A stretch of DNA of 64,000 nt from Engraulis encrasicolus. Its lineage: Eukaryota; Chordata; Actinopteri; Clupeiformes; Engraulidae. A model generated the notes under the pieces. The model was given only the letters and a program-made list of their open reading frames with translations. It was not told the origin of the DNA and did no database searches. The first letter of the stretch is position 1, and each line of letters starts with the position of its first letter. Location of the stretch: assembly GCF_034702125.1 (NCBI RefSeq), contig NC_085878.1, positions 16,085,740-16,149,739 on the forward strand, in the 5' to 3' direction. This document shows positions 24,196 through 35,094 of this stretch, one piece after another. The position numbers and the translations under genes were made by a program.

Positions 24196-24826
24196 GGCAG
24201 CCCAACCTGTTTCTGGGAGGTCTCGTTGTAAACCTGCCCTCCCCTCTCCTCCCCACTCCCCTGGGCAGGTAACGTCTGGGGAACCCAGTCGGACGGCTGA
24301 CCTGCTGCTCCGCCGCACCGTTGGCCCGGCGCTCCTGTGGGTGTAGTTACATGGCCCTGAAAGTCCCTCCGGATGTTTTTACACTGGAGAAATATTTTCT
24401 CAACTGATTGTATGCGCCCCATAGAAGCTGCAAAGAAGAAAAAAAGAAGGAAGGGATTGAGGGATGGAGAGAAGGGGATTGTGTGGAGGAGTTGGGGAAA
24501 AAAGAAAGTGAAGTGATACAGTTCAAGACCCCTGCCTTTTTTCCCTTCTCACTCCCTCTCTCTCTCCCTGTGTCTCTCTCTTTGAGGTTGTGGCATATTT
24601 GTCTTCTTTCAAAAAGATATGCGAACTGGAATGTGTACGGTTCTCATTTCTGAGTGAGTGGCGTGTTAATACTTTTGACACTAATCACAAAGTTCACATG
24701 CTGGTTTGATTTCTCCAGATTGGAGTTTAATGGGCAAACACTCGGCGGGCTAATCAATGTAGGACTGGATGGAAGGGAATGGGTTTCACATCCATGCGGG
24801 TGGCAAAGCTCTGCATGGGAGGCGCC
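24196..24826. other. Unique sequence, no feature seen
   Basis: Mixed sequence with purine-rich (24,430-24,510) and CT-rich (24,545-24,585) patches. Confidence 0.4.
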
Positions 24827-24840
24827 GTGTGTGTGTGTGT

Positions 24841-24929
<89 letters not shown>

Positions 24930-24936
24930 AGTGTGA

Positions 24937-24974
<38 letters not shown>
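24827..24974. repeat. (GT)n microsatellite
   Basis: About 70 GT units, with two GTGAGTGT interruptions near 24,845 and 24,934. Confidence 0.97.
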
Positions 24975-24975
<1 letters not shown>

Positions 24976-25062
24976 CATGTGTTCATCATACTGTATGTGC
25001 TGGAGATTGGGGTGTAGATGAAGTTGGATGGATCATGCACTTAACCTCCTTGCATCCCAAAA

Positions 25063-25108
25063 TACACACACACACATGCACGCCGGCCGACACGTGAACA
25101 CATGCACT

Positions 25109-25181
<73 letters not shown>
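25063..25181. repeat. (CA)n microsatellite
   Basis: A short CA run at 25,063-25,076, then about 35 CA units at 25,111-25,181. It lies only 90 bp from a GT array of opposite strand sense, so the two could pair as a large imperfect inverted repeat. Confidence 0.96.
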
Positions 25182-25587
25182 CCTCACACCATCCATTCCA
25201 TCTCTCTTTTTTCTTTCTGCTCAAAGTACTAGAGCTTTTCCATGCTGATGCTGGGGAGGGGAGAGAAGGGGCTTAGCCTGGGTGAGATCACAGTGCTGTG
25301 CAAAGCCTGGTCCAGCCCCAGAGAAGTGGTGTTAAAATGAGAGTGCCTTACATCTCCCTGCATTTGGAGCTGTCACGCAGGCAGAGACGCAGCTGTACGC
25401 TAACGAGCTGCGAGGGGAGATGTCTCAGCTGCTGCTGCTGCAAGATGGCGGCTCGCCCTGCCATACCATATGGACACGGCACCAACGAAGAAGAGTTGTG
25501 CCCTTGTGGCTGTCCCAATTTTGTGTGGCACCCGTACCAACCAGACATGACATATCATCAATATGAATTTGTTGAACACAACTGTTG
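25182..25587. other. Unique sequence flanking the provirus
   Basis: Mixed sequence up to the AAAAA duplication of the provirus. An overlapping frame at 25,298-25,588 shows Cys-rich text but no domain I can name. Confidence 0.4.
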
Positions 25588-25592
25588 AAAAA

Positions 25593-26163
25593 TGTTAGGT
25601 TCAAACCCTTAACATTTGTAAATATGAAAGACCTGAAATGAAAGACACAGAGAATCAGTAATTAAGTTTCAAGCCAGCTTGGAGAGCGAGTGGAAAGAAC
25701 CGTCAACGGCGATTTTTCCCAGTCGTTCTAACACTGAAATATCTCCAAGCCATATTTATTGTAGGAATGTCCCTGATTACAATTATCTCTATCCGCTAAG
25801 GGGAAAAGGGGGCGTACCCGGATAGAGATTAATTCATTCACACACACACACACACACACAAACACACGAACACACTAGCCAGGCTGCGCCCTCCTAGTGA
25901 CGCAACACCTTCGGCGGCGCTGCAGATCGAATCTCGATTGCAAGTCTATGATAATCAGGCAACGAACACACAGGCCTTGGCCTGCCATGTGGAGATGCAA
26001 CTCTGTTGTGTTTGGGCATTCCATTGTTCTGGTACAGATAAAGTCCTCGCACAGTCCAGTAATCTTCTGCTTAGCCTTGAACAGGAATTCTTGAATGTGA
26101 AAGGGCACATTTGTGCCAAGGCAACATGTTTGCTCTCATAAAGAATAAAATACAGTTCCAACA
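25593..26163 (-). repeat. 3' LTR of the provirus
   Basis: Read on the minus strand it starts TGTTGGAACTG (26163) and ends CCTAACA (25593). It matches the 5' LTR at all but about seven bases and one single-base indel; six substitutions and the indel lie between 25,703 and 25,735. It contains a short (CA)n run, also found in the solo LTR, so the microsatellite is part of the family. Confidence 0.95.
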
Positions 26164-26174
26164 TTTCCCCCTGT
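26164..26174 (-). promoter_or_regulatory. Polypurine tract
   Basis: Minus strand ACAGGGGGAAA lies directly before the 3' LTR. This is the expected primer site for plus-strand DNA synthesis of a retrovirus. Confidence 0.85.
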
Positions 26175-26202
26175 TTATTCTATATAGAGGCAAACATTAA
26201 CA

Positions 26203-26851
26203 TCATCCAGTGATGACTTCAAATGATTTTTTCTTTAAATAGGTACACTTAGAGGCCCCGAGCATAATCCCCTGGGTCAGGGAACAGATCAGGGACCTGG
26301 ATGGAATCGTCAGATTGGTGTGGAGGCTCATGGTCTCCACCAACAACATCATCATAGTGTCATCGACATCACTATCCTGTCTAGTTAGAAGAGCATATAG
26401 GTTTGACATTTTTTCTTCCATTTGTGCAATGGCAGTGGTACTAAATCTGGTGCACAACACTCTAATACAAAGAATACAACAACATCCACATAACGTGAGG
26501 ATCGCCGCAAATATTGCAATAGACATGATTATGGACGCTGCCAACTGTCTGTATTTGCCAACATGTCAGAGAAACCATCCCACAACTGAAGTGTCGACCC
26601 TGGAGTGGTCTTTCATTTTCTTTTTGGTTGAGGGATCCCAGTCCCTCTATCGCCCTGGTGACACTTTCGTCAGCTGCCGTATTGTTCGGTATGAAGGAAC
26701 AACATTGATAACCAAAAATAGAGCACACACTCCTATCGGCCAAAAGCATATCAACCGCAATACGAGATTGGAATGCCATTAGGCAGGTTGCCTTCAGTTG
26801 TTCATGGATGGCCCTGAACTCGAATTCAGTTTTGTTGCCCAGCGCCTGCAC
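26203..26851 (-). pseudogene. env: env remnant: transmembrane subunit, frameshifted
   Basis: The upstream part contains an immunosuppressive-domain-like stretch followed by CSIFGYQCC, a CX6CC motif typical of gamma/delta/epsilon-type retroviral transmembrane subunits, then SFIPNN. The downstream part, in another frame, has a hydrophobic membrane anchor (about 26,455-26,544) ending in a CGCCC cysteine cluster, then a cytoplasmic tail. Between them the frame shifts, and the anchor's own frame carries an upstream stop codon. The surface subunit upstream is not recognisable. The protein would have mediated fusion at the host membrane; this copy cannot. Confidence 0.85.
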
Positions 26852-29152
26852 ATTTATAGTGGATGTTGTTCATTCTGTCCACATTTTTGTTTATAGTACA
26901 CCACCAACATACAAATGATTCAAACCCTGATGCAATTTGATTCCACATTGTAGCTCTCTTATGTTTGTTTTAGGTTAGGTTAAGGCTCCACCAATTTAAA
27001 ATGAATGACATGTATTACTACTCTCTACTTTCTCACACCATTCCAAAGTTTCAATGTCATCACCCAGACATACAGATCACTAGATCAACCAATCAAAATG
27101 TAAGAGATAAAAAGAAAGAAAACACAACTGCCATTGTAAAATACGCAACTTTAAAAGAAAAATGAAACAAACAACCGGACAGACCCTTTATCTAAGGTAC
27201 AAAGGTCAGACCTTGTCTAACTTTAGGTCAAACTTTTCATGGTTTGAAAGAAAGAGAGAAAAAATAATAATAATAATAATAATAACAGTTGTCATTTTAT
27301 CAAGTGTTATAACTAAAATTATTACCCAATTGAAACAAAACAAACTCTGGAAAAATCTTGTGAAACTCATCAAATTAAAAACAAAATTCACTTAACCTAG
27401 CGATCATTGGTATTGTCTAGGTTCCTTCCATTCACATCAGCTGTGTTTCAGCTCGTTTCCATAATTAGGCCTGTTCCTCAAAGAACAAAAAAAAAATATA
27501 GGGAAAACAACTTTCTTTCATGTACACTCAAGCCAGATCAATTTGAAATCAAATCAGAGCAAAAAATGATTGACTTCATGTATCGGCTACATAAAACATT
27601 TGTAACGGAACTAAAACCTTATTGGCAATCAGTTTTCACTTTGATTGCAAGTTGACGACTGAAATGAAAAGACAGAGTTAGACAACTGTCTCTTTGTTTA
27701 TAAATCAAACAAATGAAAATATAAGGATCCCAACGTCATCAAATTCAAACTTTTAAAAGCAAATAGAGAACATTGACATGTCTCATCACACACCATGTGA
27801 AGCAATGTTCACACTTACAGTATTAAACTAACGACAATGATGGATATTTAACATAACTTTAAGCTTTGGTATTGTTTATCTAGGTCGGTGTTCAGTTTTT
27901 TTTTTTAGTTCTTATTGTCTTTTCAGTGACAAACAGGTGGTTTAGCATACACTGTTGGAGGTTTCAATATTAAGTGTCTTTCTGTCTCTGCCACAGAAAT
28001 TTGCATGTTGATAGCTGGGCCTGCTGTGTCTGATAAGGGGTGCCTGCAGAAGACCTTGGGCTACTTAGAGAGAGCCTCTGAGCCTTTTAATATCTATCCG
28101 AGCTAATGTAAACATCTACACATAGGACACTGTTATCTTTGCTGGGGTGATTTTGTCAAGCGCCTCTGTGTATTCAGAGTCTAGTTTTTTCTAGTTTATC
28201 AGAGTCAACTGTGCTCCAGTCATTAAAATAAAGTTCCAGATCATAATTGCATTGGAAATGACAAAATCAAAACAGAACATAATAAGGCAAGAAATTCGAT
28301 GAAATAAAACGAAGAAATAAGTCATAGTTAAAAGTCAATCAAAACAAAATGACAACCTAAATTTCTAGAAACGTTCAGCACATGTGACCTAACTCTCAGA
28401 CCAGGTCCAAATTGGGTTTACTCACAGCACCTTTGGGCCATCAAATAACGCCTGCGTTATTTCAAGATCTCAAACCCATTGTTCTTTAAAAAAAAAAATA
28501 AGAACAAGGAGAAAGCTTCATCTATTCTTTAGAAGAAACAAAGACATTTTGGTACTGTAAATCATGAAAGCAAACTCTTTTGCAACTACACTACACTACC
28601 ATGACAGTGCACGGGGCCTTTAGTAATACATTATGACTTGGTCATTGCCATTCTGGTAACAGCTAATTTATAATGCTGTGTCTTAAAGGCTTAAACATTA
28701 ACATGTTAACTTTCAATTGAAAATAGTAAAGAAACAACATAACTCCACAACCCCGTTTTCTCCTAATCAAAAATAAATGGGTAAGAATGTGTGGAAAAAC
28801 AAAATCATGACAAAATCCTACACCTCAAGGTTGAATTGTAGAATAAAATAAAAGGCTTATTCTTATTTTAAAAATGTTGTTTCAACATGTGCACTCCCAA
28901 GCTCCAGCTAACTCTGAACACAATAGAGTACCTCCACTAAACACTCAAAAAAAATTTCTTCCACTCTCAGACATATTTAGGCACTCACTCCACAGATACA
29001 CACGTACACTCCACAGACACATATACAATCTTTCTCACACACACAGTGGGGTGTCCCACTAGGACAATTCATACAACAAATAGGGCCCACACAGACAGAC
29101 AAACAGATATCCATATTACTTGCCTTGTATGACACAGTGTTATACAAATACA

Positions 29153-29183
<31 letters not shown>

Positions 29184-29300
29184 GGTAGGCTATCTGAGAC
29201 ATTAACTGCTCAGTGAGTAATCCAAATGGCTGTCATTTGCTTTTTCACACTAGTTTTGCTATAATTTCCGAGTTTTCAGATCTACATTTTTTTTTTCTTC
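26852..29300. other. Decayed or foreign proviral interior without recognisable pol
   Basis: About 2.4 kb of AT-rich sequence, dense in stops on the minus strand. I looked for reverse transcriptase (Y-X-D-D), protease (D-T/S-G) and integrase signatures and saw none. Two short triplet microsatellites, (AAT)n at 27,263-27,286 and (TTA)n at 29,153-29,181, lie within it. The space is too small for an intact pol plus env surface region. Confidence 0.6.
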
Positions 29301-29306
29301 TTGTGG

Positions 29307-29348
29307 GCAATGCCTTGCCCAGTGACCCTTTTCTCCACATACAAAGCA
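29307..29348 (-). pseudogene. gag: gag remnant: nucleocapsid CCHC zinc knuckle
   Basis: The minus strand encodes CFVCGEKGHWARHC, a perfect C-X2-C-X4-H-X4-C zinc knuckle, preceded by basic residues (RKRLDK), as in retroviral nucleocapsid. The frame is open for only about 40 codons: it is closed by a stop upstream at 29,379-29,381 and one downstream at 29,259-29,261. Only about 700 bp separate the knuckle from the 5' LTR, too little for leader plus matrix and capsid, so most of gag is deleted. Confidence 0.85.
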
Positions 29349-29892
29349 TTTATCAAGTCTTTTTCTATTCGTACCGCTTTATCCAATAACACAAAAGTAC
29401 TATTGCCGTAGGGTCTTCTTTTTTTACTACTTCCCAGTCCTTGCATTGCATTTCAGCAAGGAACTTTTCACTTCTTTTGCTGTTACTGCCCCCCATTTTG
29501 TCTCTATGAATTTAGTCCAACGTCACAACACCTACAGTGCCTCTATTGTTGGATACACTTTTCAACAAGATAGCGATCAACGATCGTTTGTGGTAAGATT
29601 CACTTCAACCTCACAGGTGGAATCTTCTTGCATACAGGCTTCCACAAAGACTCGCTATTTGAACCTTGTTGTATTGGTATGAAACGTATTACCGAGTGGT
29701 AATACGAATCCTTTCACGCACACTTTCTCTCAACGCAGAGAACACAGAATTTAAACTAGTTTCTCGTACTAGGGGAGTCTGCCCTCCCTTTACGTTTACC
29801 TGATAGAGTCTAGAATTGTCAGGGTTTTGTCTTCTCTTATTTTACCGTCTTTTCATTCAATCCTTTTTAAATAAAAATAAAAATGTAGGCCT

Positions 29893-29898
29893 ACTCAC
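29893..29898 (-). promoter_or_regulatory. Candidate retroviral splice donor
   Basis: Minus strand GTGAGT in the leader, about 170 nt after the 5' LTR, is where a retroviral donor for spliced env mRNA would lie. Confidence 0.5.
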
Positions 29899-30044
29899 GA
29901 TTCTCTGGTCTTTTCAAGATTCCCGTCAACCGTCGGATCCCAGCCTGCGAGGGAGAGACCAGTCCCGGAAACGGGTCTTAGTGCTGTGGCCACAGACTTT
30001 CCTGGTTCCCTCCTCGCGTGCTGGAATCGTCGGGTATCTTGGGA

Positions 30045-30062
30045 TCCGGTTCTGAAGGACCA
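30045..30062 (-). promoter_or_regulatory. Primer-binding site
   Basis: Six bases after the 5' LTR the minus strand reads TGGTCCTTCAGAACCGGA. It begins with TGG, complementary to a tRNA CCA end, and most resembles the complement of a tRNA-Tyr 3' end with a few differences. The tRNA identity is from memory and unchecked. Confidence 0.7.
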
Positions 30063-30068
30063 AGTAAA

Positions 30069-30638
30069 TGTTAGGTTCAAACCCTTAACATTTGTAAATA
30101 TGAAAAACCTGAAATGAAAGACACAGAGAATCAGTAATTAAGTTTCAAGCCAGCTTGGAGAGCGAGTGGAAAGAACCGCCCATGGTGATTTTTCCCAGTC
30201 GTTCTGCAGTGAAATATCTCCAAGCCATATTTATTGTAGGAATGTCCCTGATTACAATTATCTCTATCCGCTAAGGGGAAAAGGGGGCGTACCCGGATAG
30301 AGATTAATTCATTCACACACACACACACACACACAAACACACGAACACACTAGCCAGGCTGCGCCCTCCTAGTGACGCAACACCTTCGGCGGCGCTGCAG
30401 ATCGAATCTCGATTGCAAGTCTATGATAATCAGGCAACGAACACACAGGCCTTGGCCTGCCATGTGGAGATGCAACTCTGTTGTGTTTGGGCATTCCATT
30501 GTTCTGGTACAGATAAAGTCCTCGCACAGTCCAGTAATCTTCTGCTTAGCCTTGAACAGGAATTCTTGAATGTGAAAGGGCACATTTGTGCCAAGGCAAC
30601 ATGTTTGCTCTCATAAAGAATAAAATACAGTTCCAACA
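30069..30638 (-). repeat. 5' LTR of the provirus
   Basis: 570 bp with the same TG...CA ends as the 3' LTR. It carries the LTR hairpin (arms ATCTCTATCCG and CGGATAGAGAT on the coding strand) and AATAAA downstream of it. Outside one 32-bp patch (30,179-30,210) it differs from the 3' LTR at only one position. Confidence 0.95.
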
Positions 30639-30643
30639 AAAAA

Positions 30644-30823
30644 GAATCGGCTTTTGGTGGTGACTTTACCTTGCTAACCCAGCCTGACATATGATTTATT
30701 TATCTGAACTTGTTGAACAGTTGAAACAACAGTTGATTGAATTGTCTTTTGGTGTGATCTGTGTGTTGTCCCAGGTCAGAACATATCCTGGGAATTTTGG
30801 GCCTCCATACATTCATTTCAACA
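30644..30823. other. Unique sequence between provirus and next element
   Basis: 180 bp of AT-leaning sequence. Its phrase CTGACATATGATTTAT...TTGTTGAACA resembles the left flank of the provirus. Confidence 0.4.
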
Positions 30824-32203
30824 CACCAGTGTTAATTTCGTCAACCACGACGATGACGAAAATATTTCGTCAACGCCCCTTTTTCCCTTGACGATGACGA
30901 GACGATGACGCACTAAAAATTGCCTCCAGCAAATAAAAATATGACGAAAATAAAATAATATTTTCGTCAAGGAGACTAAGACGAGACGAAATTTACAAGC
31001 CATGGACAAATGGACATTAAAAAATATAATTATTTATAATTAATTTGCAAATTGTAGGCTAATTGATATATGCCGAGTTTTGAACTTCATCCATTGCGCT
31101 CACCCTGTTGCCTCACTTGTCTCTGTCGGCAGCCAGTGCATGGCGCGGCTCAGTCAGTAGTTCTGTAGCCTAGTAGTTCATTGAGTCCATTTAAGTTGAG
31201 TTTAGGTCCTAAAACATTCCCATAGAAAGAGGAGAAATAGCCGACGTTGAGGGAAGTGTTCATTTTGAAACATGTTCAACGACCCTCTTGTCCATGACGA
31301 AGACATGTGTTTCTGCAGTAATGACAGTCGCGCCAATCCTCCTCTGATACTGTCGTGTTAAACCTCCTCGAGCTTCCACGATTCTCCTTTTCACTTAGGC
31401 TGCCTTAGCCCGGCGTTCGTTTTCTGTTCTTTTTTTGTATTGTTTGCTATATTTGTTGTTTAACCATATGAGTAGGTAGTTCGCAAGCAAATCATGAAGG
31501 TCGGATTTGTGAATTTATTTAAATCAGTCACCGCGGGAGCGCGCGCCAGCAGGGGGAAAGTTGGCCAGTCTAAACAGAGGCACGGCTACTGTTGTTTTGA
31601 AAAGAATCAATGGATGGGCGATCGCTAAGGAGTTTTAAACTGTTGAGATTTGAAACTTGTTCTCGTCGAGAGCAACGCTAAAAGACCCAAGGAAGTCGAC
31701 AGCATTTCCATGCGTCTGCAGCGTCTTCCTAAGTTCCAAAAACTCTTTTCAGGGTCATGCTTATCGAGCCTCGACTCCCCCGACAAACAAAACAGCATTA
31801 GAGTTTAAATATTTGTATGTGCATGTCCTTTCTATCGTCCAGTCTGCATACCCCTGCCTATTTTTCCTGGGACTTTTGCAGGGCATACGAAGTGTGCTCT
31901 CGAAATCTATTTAAGCCTATTCCACGCATGCCGCCCGAGTCATTATCTTTCTCTGCTCGCATTACCAATTGAAAACAAAAACCGCTAACGTGCATAGTCT
32001 AACATCAGCAATATTTTATCTGACTCGTTGTCATCGGGAAGCCACTATCAGGGAGACTTTTCAACTTCATGGAGACTTGGGATGTCTGGTCTTCCCACTG
32101 CCGGCAATCTGCAGGCTTTAAGTCACGCGGTCAGGTGAAGAAGAGCATGTAGCTTCCTCCGTGATCAAACTCAAAATCAAATAATATGCAGCAGCTTCTA
32201 ATG

Positions 32204-32295
<92 letters not shown>

Positions 32296-32695
32296 GCCTG
32301 CACCTGGAAGTGTGTGTGTGTGTGTGTGATGCTCTTTTGCTCTATGATGTTGAAATGACTGATTTGGGTTTTGGTGGCAAATGACCAAGTAACAAGGTGA
32401 ATATTTGCTGCAATAGGCTATATTAGTAATACTTGGTGAAATAACAATAGCCATTGTAGGTTATTTATTTTAGACCACAATATTGACTAAAATGACTAAA
32501 ATTTGAAATATTGACAAAAATGACTAAAATGACTAAAATTTGTCTATGACTAAAATTGATTTTCGTCATTTTGACTAAGACTAAGACTAAATTGGGAAGG
32601 CAATGACTAAAATATGACTAAGACTAAAATTGATTTTCGTCAATGTGACTAAGACTAAGACTAAATTAAAAAAAGCTGACGAAATTAACACTGGT

Positions 32696-32696
<1 letters not shown>
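30824..32696. mobile_element. 1.87-kb element with CACCAGTGTTAATTTCGTCA termini
   Basis: The ends CACCAGTGTTAATTTCGTCA and TGACGAAATTAACACTGGTG are perfect 20-bp inverted repeats. Subterminal regions are dense in GACGATGACGA/ATTTTCGTCAA (left) and GACTAAAAT (right). CAGTG termini suggest the hAT superfamily, but the possible 8-bp duplication (CAACACAC against GTGCACAC) matches at only 5 of 8 bases because the right flank runs into a CA array. No transposase domain was recognised in the 1.2-kb core. A 42-unit GA array lies inside. Confidence 0.8.
32207..32291. repeat. (GA)n microsatellite
   Basis: About 42 GA units within the 1.87-kb element. Confidence 0.97.

Positions 32697-32777
<81 letters not shown>
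32697..32777. repeat. (CA)n microsatellite
   Basis: About 40 CA units beginning at the last base of the inverted-repeat element. A second small CA run is at 32,862-32,883. Confidence 0.97.
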
Positions 32778-32779
<2 letters not shown>

Positions 32780-35030
32780 TGATCTCTTGACCTTATCCAT
32801 CAGGTGTGATGATGAGTTCTCTATGTTGCATCTACAAAAGCACTACCCTGCCACACGCACAGAGACACACACGCACACACACATATGCCCAGAAAGTCAG
32901 TCAACCCATTGGCGGACATCTCCTGTCTTCAGAGAAGATGAATTGATATACAGTATAAATTTAGAACTCTCCACTCTGTGCCCTATAGGTTGCCCTGCCT
33001 CTGCTCCCATGGAGCGAAGTGGAAGCTTTGCCCTTCCCTCCTTCTCCGCCTGGAAACTGGCATGGGTGCCTGTGGTTGCGGCGGCAGGGGTCGGTGTGGT
33101 TGCCAGATTGAGGGCTTATCCCACAGGAGTGTAACCAAACAATCCTGAAAATGTACCTTCAGGCGCTTTGGTGGTGGTGTTGGTGGGGGGAGTGGAGAGG
33201 CAAGCCCAGAGGATTCACCCTCATCTGGAAGGAGGACGAGAAGCACATGTTATTTCTTTGGCGTGTAGTGCATGTGTGCCCCAGCCAGTGCTGCTGAGAG
33301 TATTGGCTCTGCCTGAGCCGAAATGATCTGAAATCTCCCTCCCCCACTTCATTGCATCCAATTTAGGCCCTGGATATAGCCTACTACTTGTTGCAGGATA
33401 TGTCTATGTGTGCATATTTCATGCACAAATGTGTTGCCATGCATATTTTATGTCAATTTTGCATGTGGTACAGTAGCACACCTGAAGACAGAATGTGCAG
33501 ATAAGTACATACGGTGCAATATTCACACAACAGCGAGAGGTGATCTTCCGACCTCCCATGTGGAGGTGGCGGTTGAGTCAAACAATGGTGGAAAATATTA
33601 ATGATAGCCCCACTGGCTATCTGCCGCCTAGATGATGCTTCCAGTATGGTGCGTAGTGCTCTGATTGCAGTATCAAAGGTGTAAGTATACAAAGGTGCCA
33701 GCTGGAGCTCAACATAGGTGGGGTCAAAATGGTAGAATGCTGTAATGACTGAAGTTTGTGCACAGGCAGATAGGAGACAACTATTCCCTATTTCATTGTT
33801 ATTGGGGTGTTTTCGCCCCTCCATAATCTTTGGGTGGTCAAAAAAGTCAGGGCCCCCCTAATTTGGTGCCTATGGAAGTATATGTGCACATAAGTTAAGT
33901 CCCAAGTCTGGGCCCCTCCTCTCCCTGGGCCTGGGCCTGGGACAACTGGCAGGTTTTCCCCTGTCCCCTGGTTGAGGGTCTGAGCACCCAGCGTATATGT
34001 GTGCCACAGCACTTTTTTAGTGAGAAGCATTCTTTTTTCTCTGCAATTTTAAATCCTTCCTAGGAACAGAGCATGATTGTGTTGCTCAAAGTGAAAATAT
34101 TTTTGGCATTGAAGTCAAGCTTTTTGGCATCGATATCAAGCACTGCTGCATGTGTGATGTTCATCGGCTGAAATGTTTTAGCTGAAAAAGGAAAAAATCA
34201 AGATAATCCTGGCTGGCTGGCCGTCATGTCCAACCTCGGCCATAACTTCTGCTGACCGCCTGCGTCCTGAGACCTCTCACCGGACTGGACCTGCCTGTCT
34301 GGGGGTCGCAGAGGGGGTCCTCTTGGTGTGGCCTCCTTTGGCTGACAAGGCATAAGCAGATCGTCCATCTCCTCCCCCGCCTGCTGTGACACTCCAAATG
34401 GTGTTTACCACAGCAGAGCTCGATGCTTGGCTCATAAAATACAGCCTCTGCAGCGTCCAGGTCATGAGTGCGTCACCCTGCGAGTGTATACGCGCTCGCC
34501 GACAGAGGTTACGAACATGTTCGCAGGATGAGATGAGATGAGATGAGATGAGAGAATGGCTGTCCTTGAAAGTGCTGTGGAGGGGGGTACGGTGGGCTGT
34601 CTGTGTGTACGTACATCTCCCTTAATGCTTAGACAAACGTTGCCTCCTCAAGAGTAAGAGGTTGGGGGTTCGAGGTGGGGGTTGTGTAACTTTATGAAAC
34701 TTGACAGTAATTATGATCCATTAGTCTTCCCTCCTCCCATCAGCACCCCCGTCATCATCCAGCTCCAGCTGTGGAGATGATAAGAGCATCTTTGGGCCTT
34801 GTGCCACTGAGATGATTTAAGTGTGTAGTTCTGGGGTTAGCTGAAGGTCCTTTGGTGTGAAAGGAGAAAGAAAAAAATGTTTGTCTGACTGAGTGTATGG
34901 CACACTAAATTTCATGCCCTCGCTGGAGTGACAAGGAAGGAAAAAGATTTGGTAGTAACACAATAGGGTCAGTTAAGGGGTGTCTGGTGCAGTGTAGGTT
35001 AAGCAGGAGGAAATGTTTATATTTTTTGTG
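32778..35030. other. Unique sequence; small (ATGAG)5 array
   Basis: 2.2 kb without transposon ends. A pentanucleotide ATGAG array lies at 34,526-34,553. Short frames at 32,983-33,246 and 34,198-34,465 have no family I recognise. Confidence 0.4.
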
Positions 35031-35094
35031 TGTGTTGGTGTGTGTGTGGGTGCGTGCGTGTGTGTGTGTGGAGAGAGAGAGGGGGGGGGGGGGA
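35031..35094. repeat. (GT)n-(GA)n-(G)n compound repeat
   Basis: GT units pass into GAGAGAGAGAG and then a run of about 13 G. Confidence 0.9.

Larger units (their letters stand above)
25593..30638 (-). mobile_element. Endogenous retrovirus, deleted provirus with two LTRs
   Basis: Two about 570-bp LTRs in direct orientation bound a 3.9-kb interior. The insertion is flanked by AAAAA on both sides (25588-25592 and 30639-30643), the same 5-bp duplication length as the solo LTR. In minus-strand order there is a 5' LTR, a PBS, a leader with a splice-donor-like GTGAGT (29893-29898), a gag nucleocapsid zinc-knuckle remnant, a long AT-rich stretch with no recognisable protease, reverse transcriptase or integrase, an env transmembrane-subunit remnant, a polypurine tract and the 3' LTR. 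The env CX6CC motif places it with gamma/epsilon-type retroviruses. All viral frames are short and broken, so it cannot make viral proteins. Confidence 0.93.

Noticed and set aside
25897..26141. Reading frames duplicated at 25.9-26.1 kb and 30.37-30.62 kb and mirrored at 20.9-21.2 kb
   Set aside because: They lie wholly inside the three LTR copies. Shared open frames there reflect LTR similarity, not a protein gene.
27960..28110. Minus-strand frame of about 45 codons in the provirus, considered as env surface subunit
   Set aside because: It has no cysteine pattern, signal peptide or motif that would identify it, and stops close on both sides.
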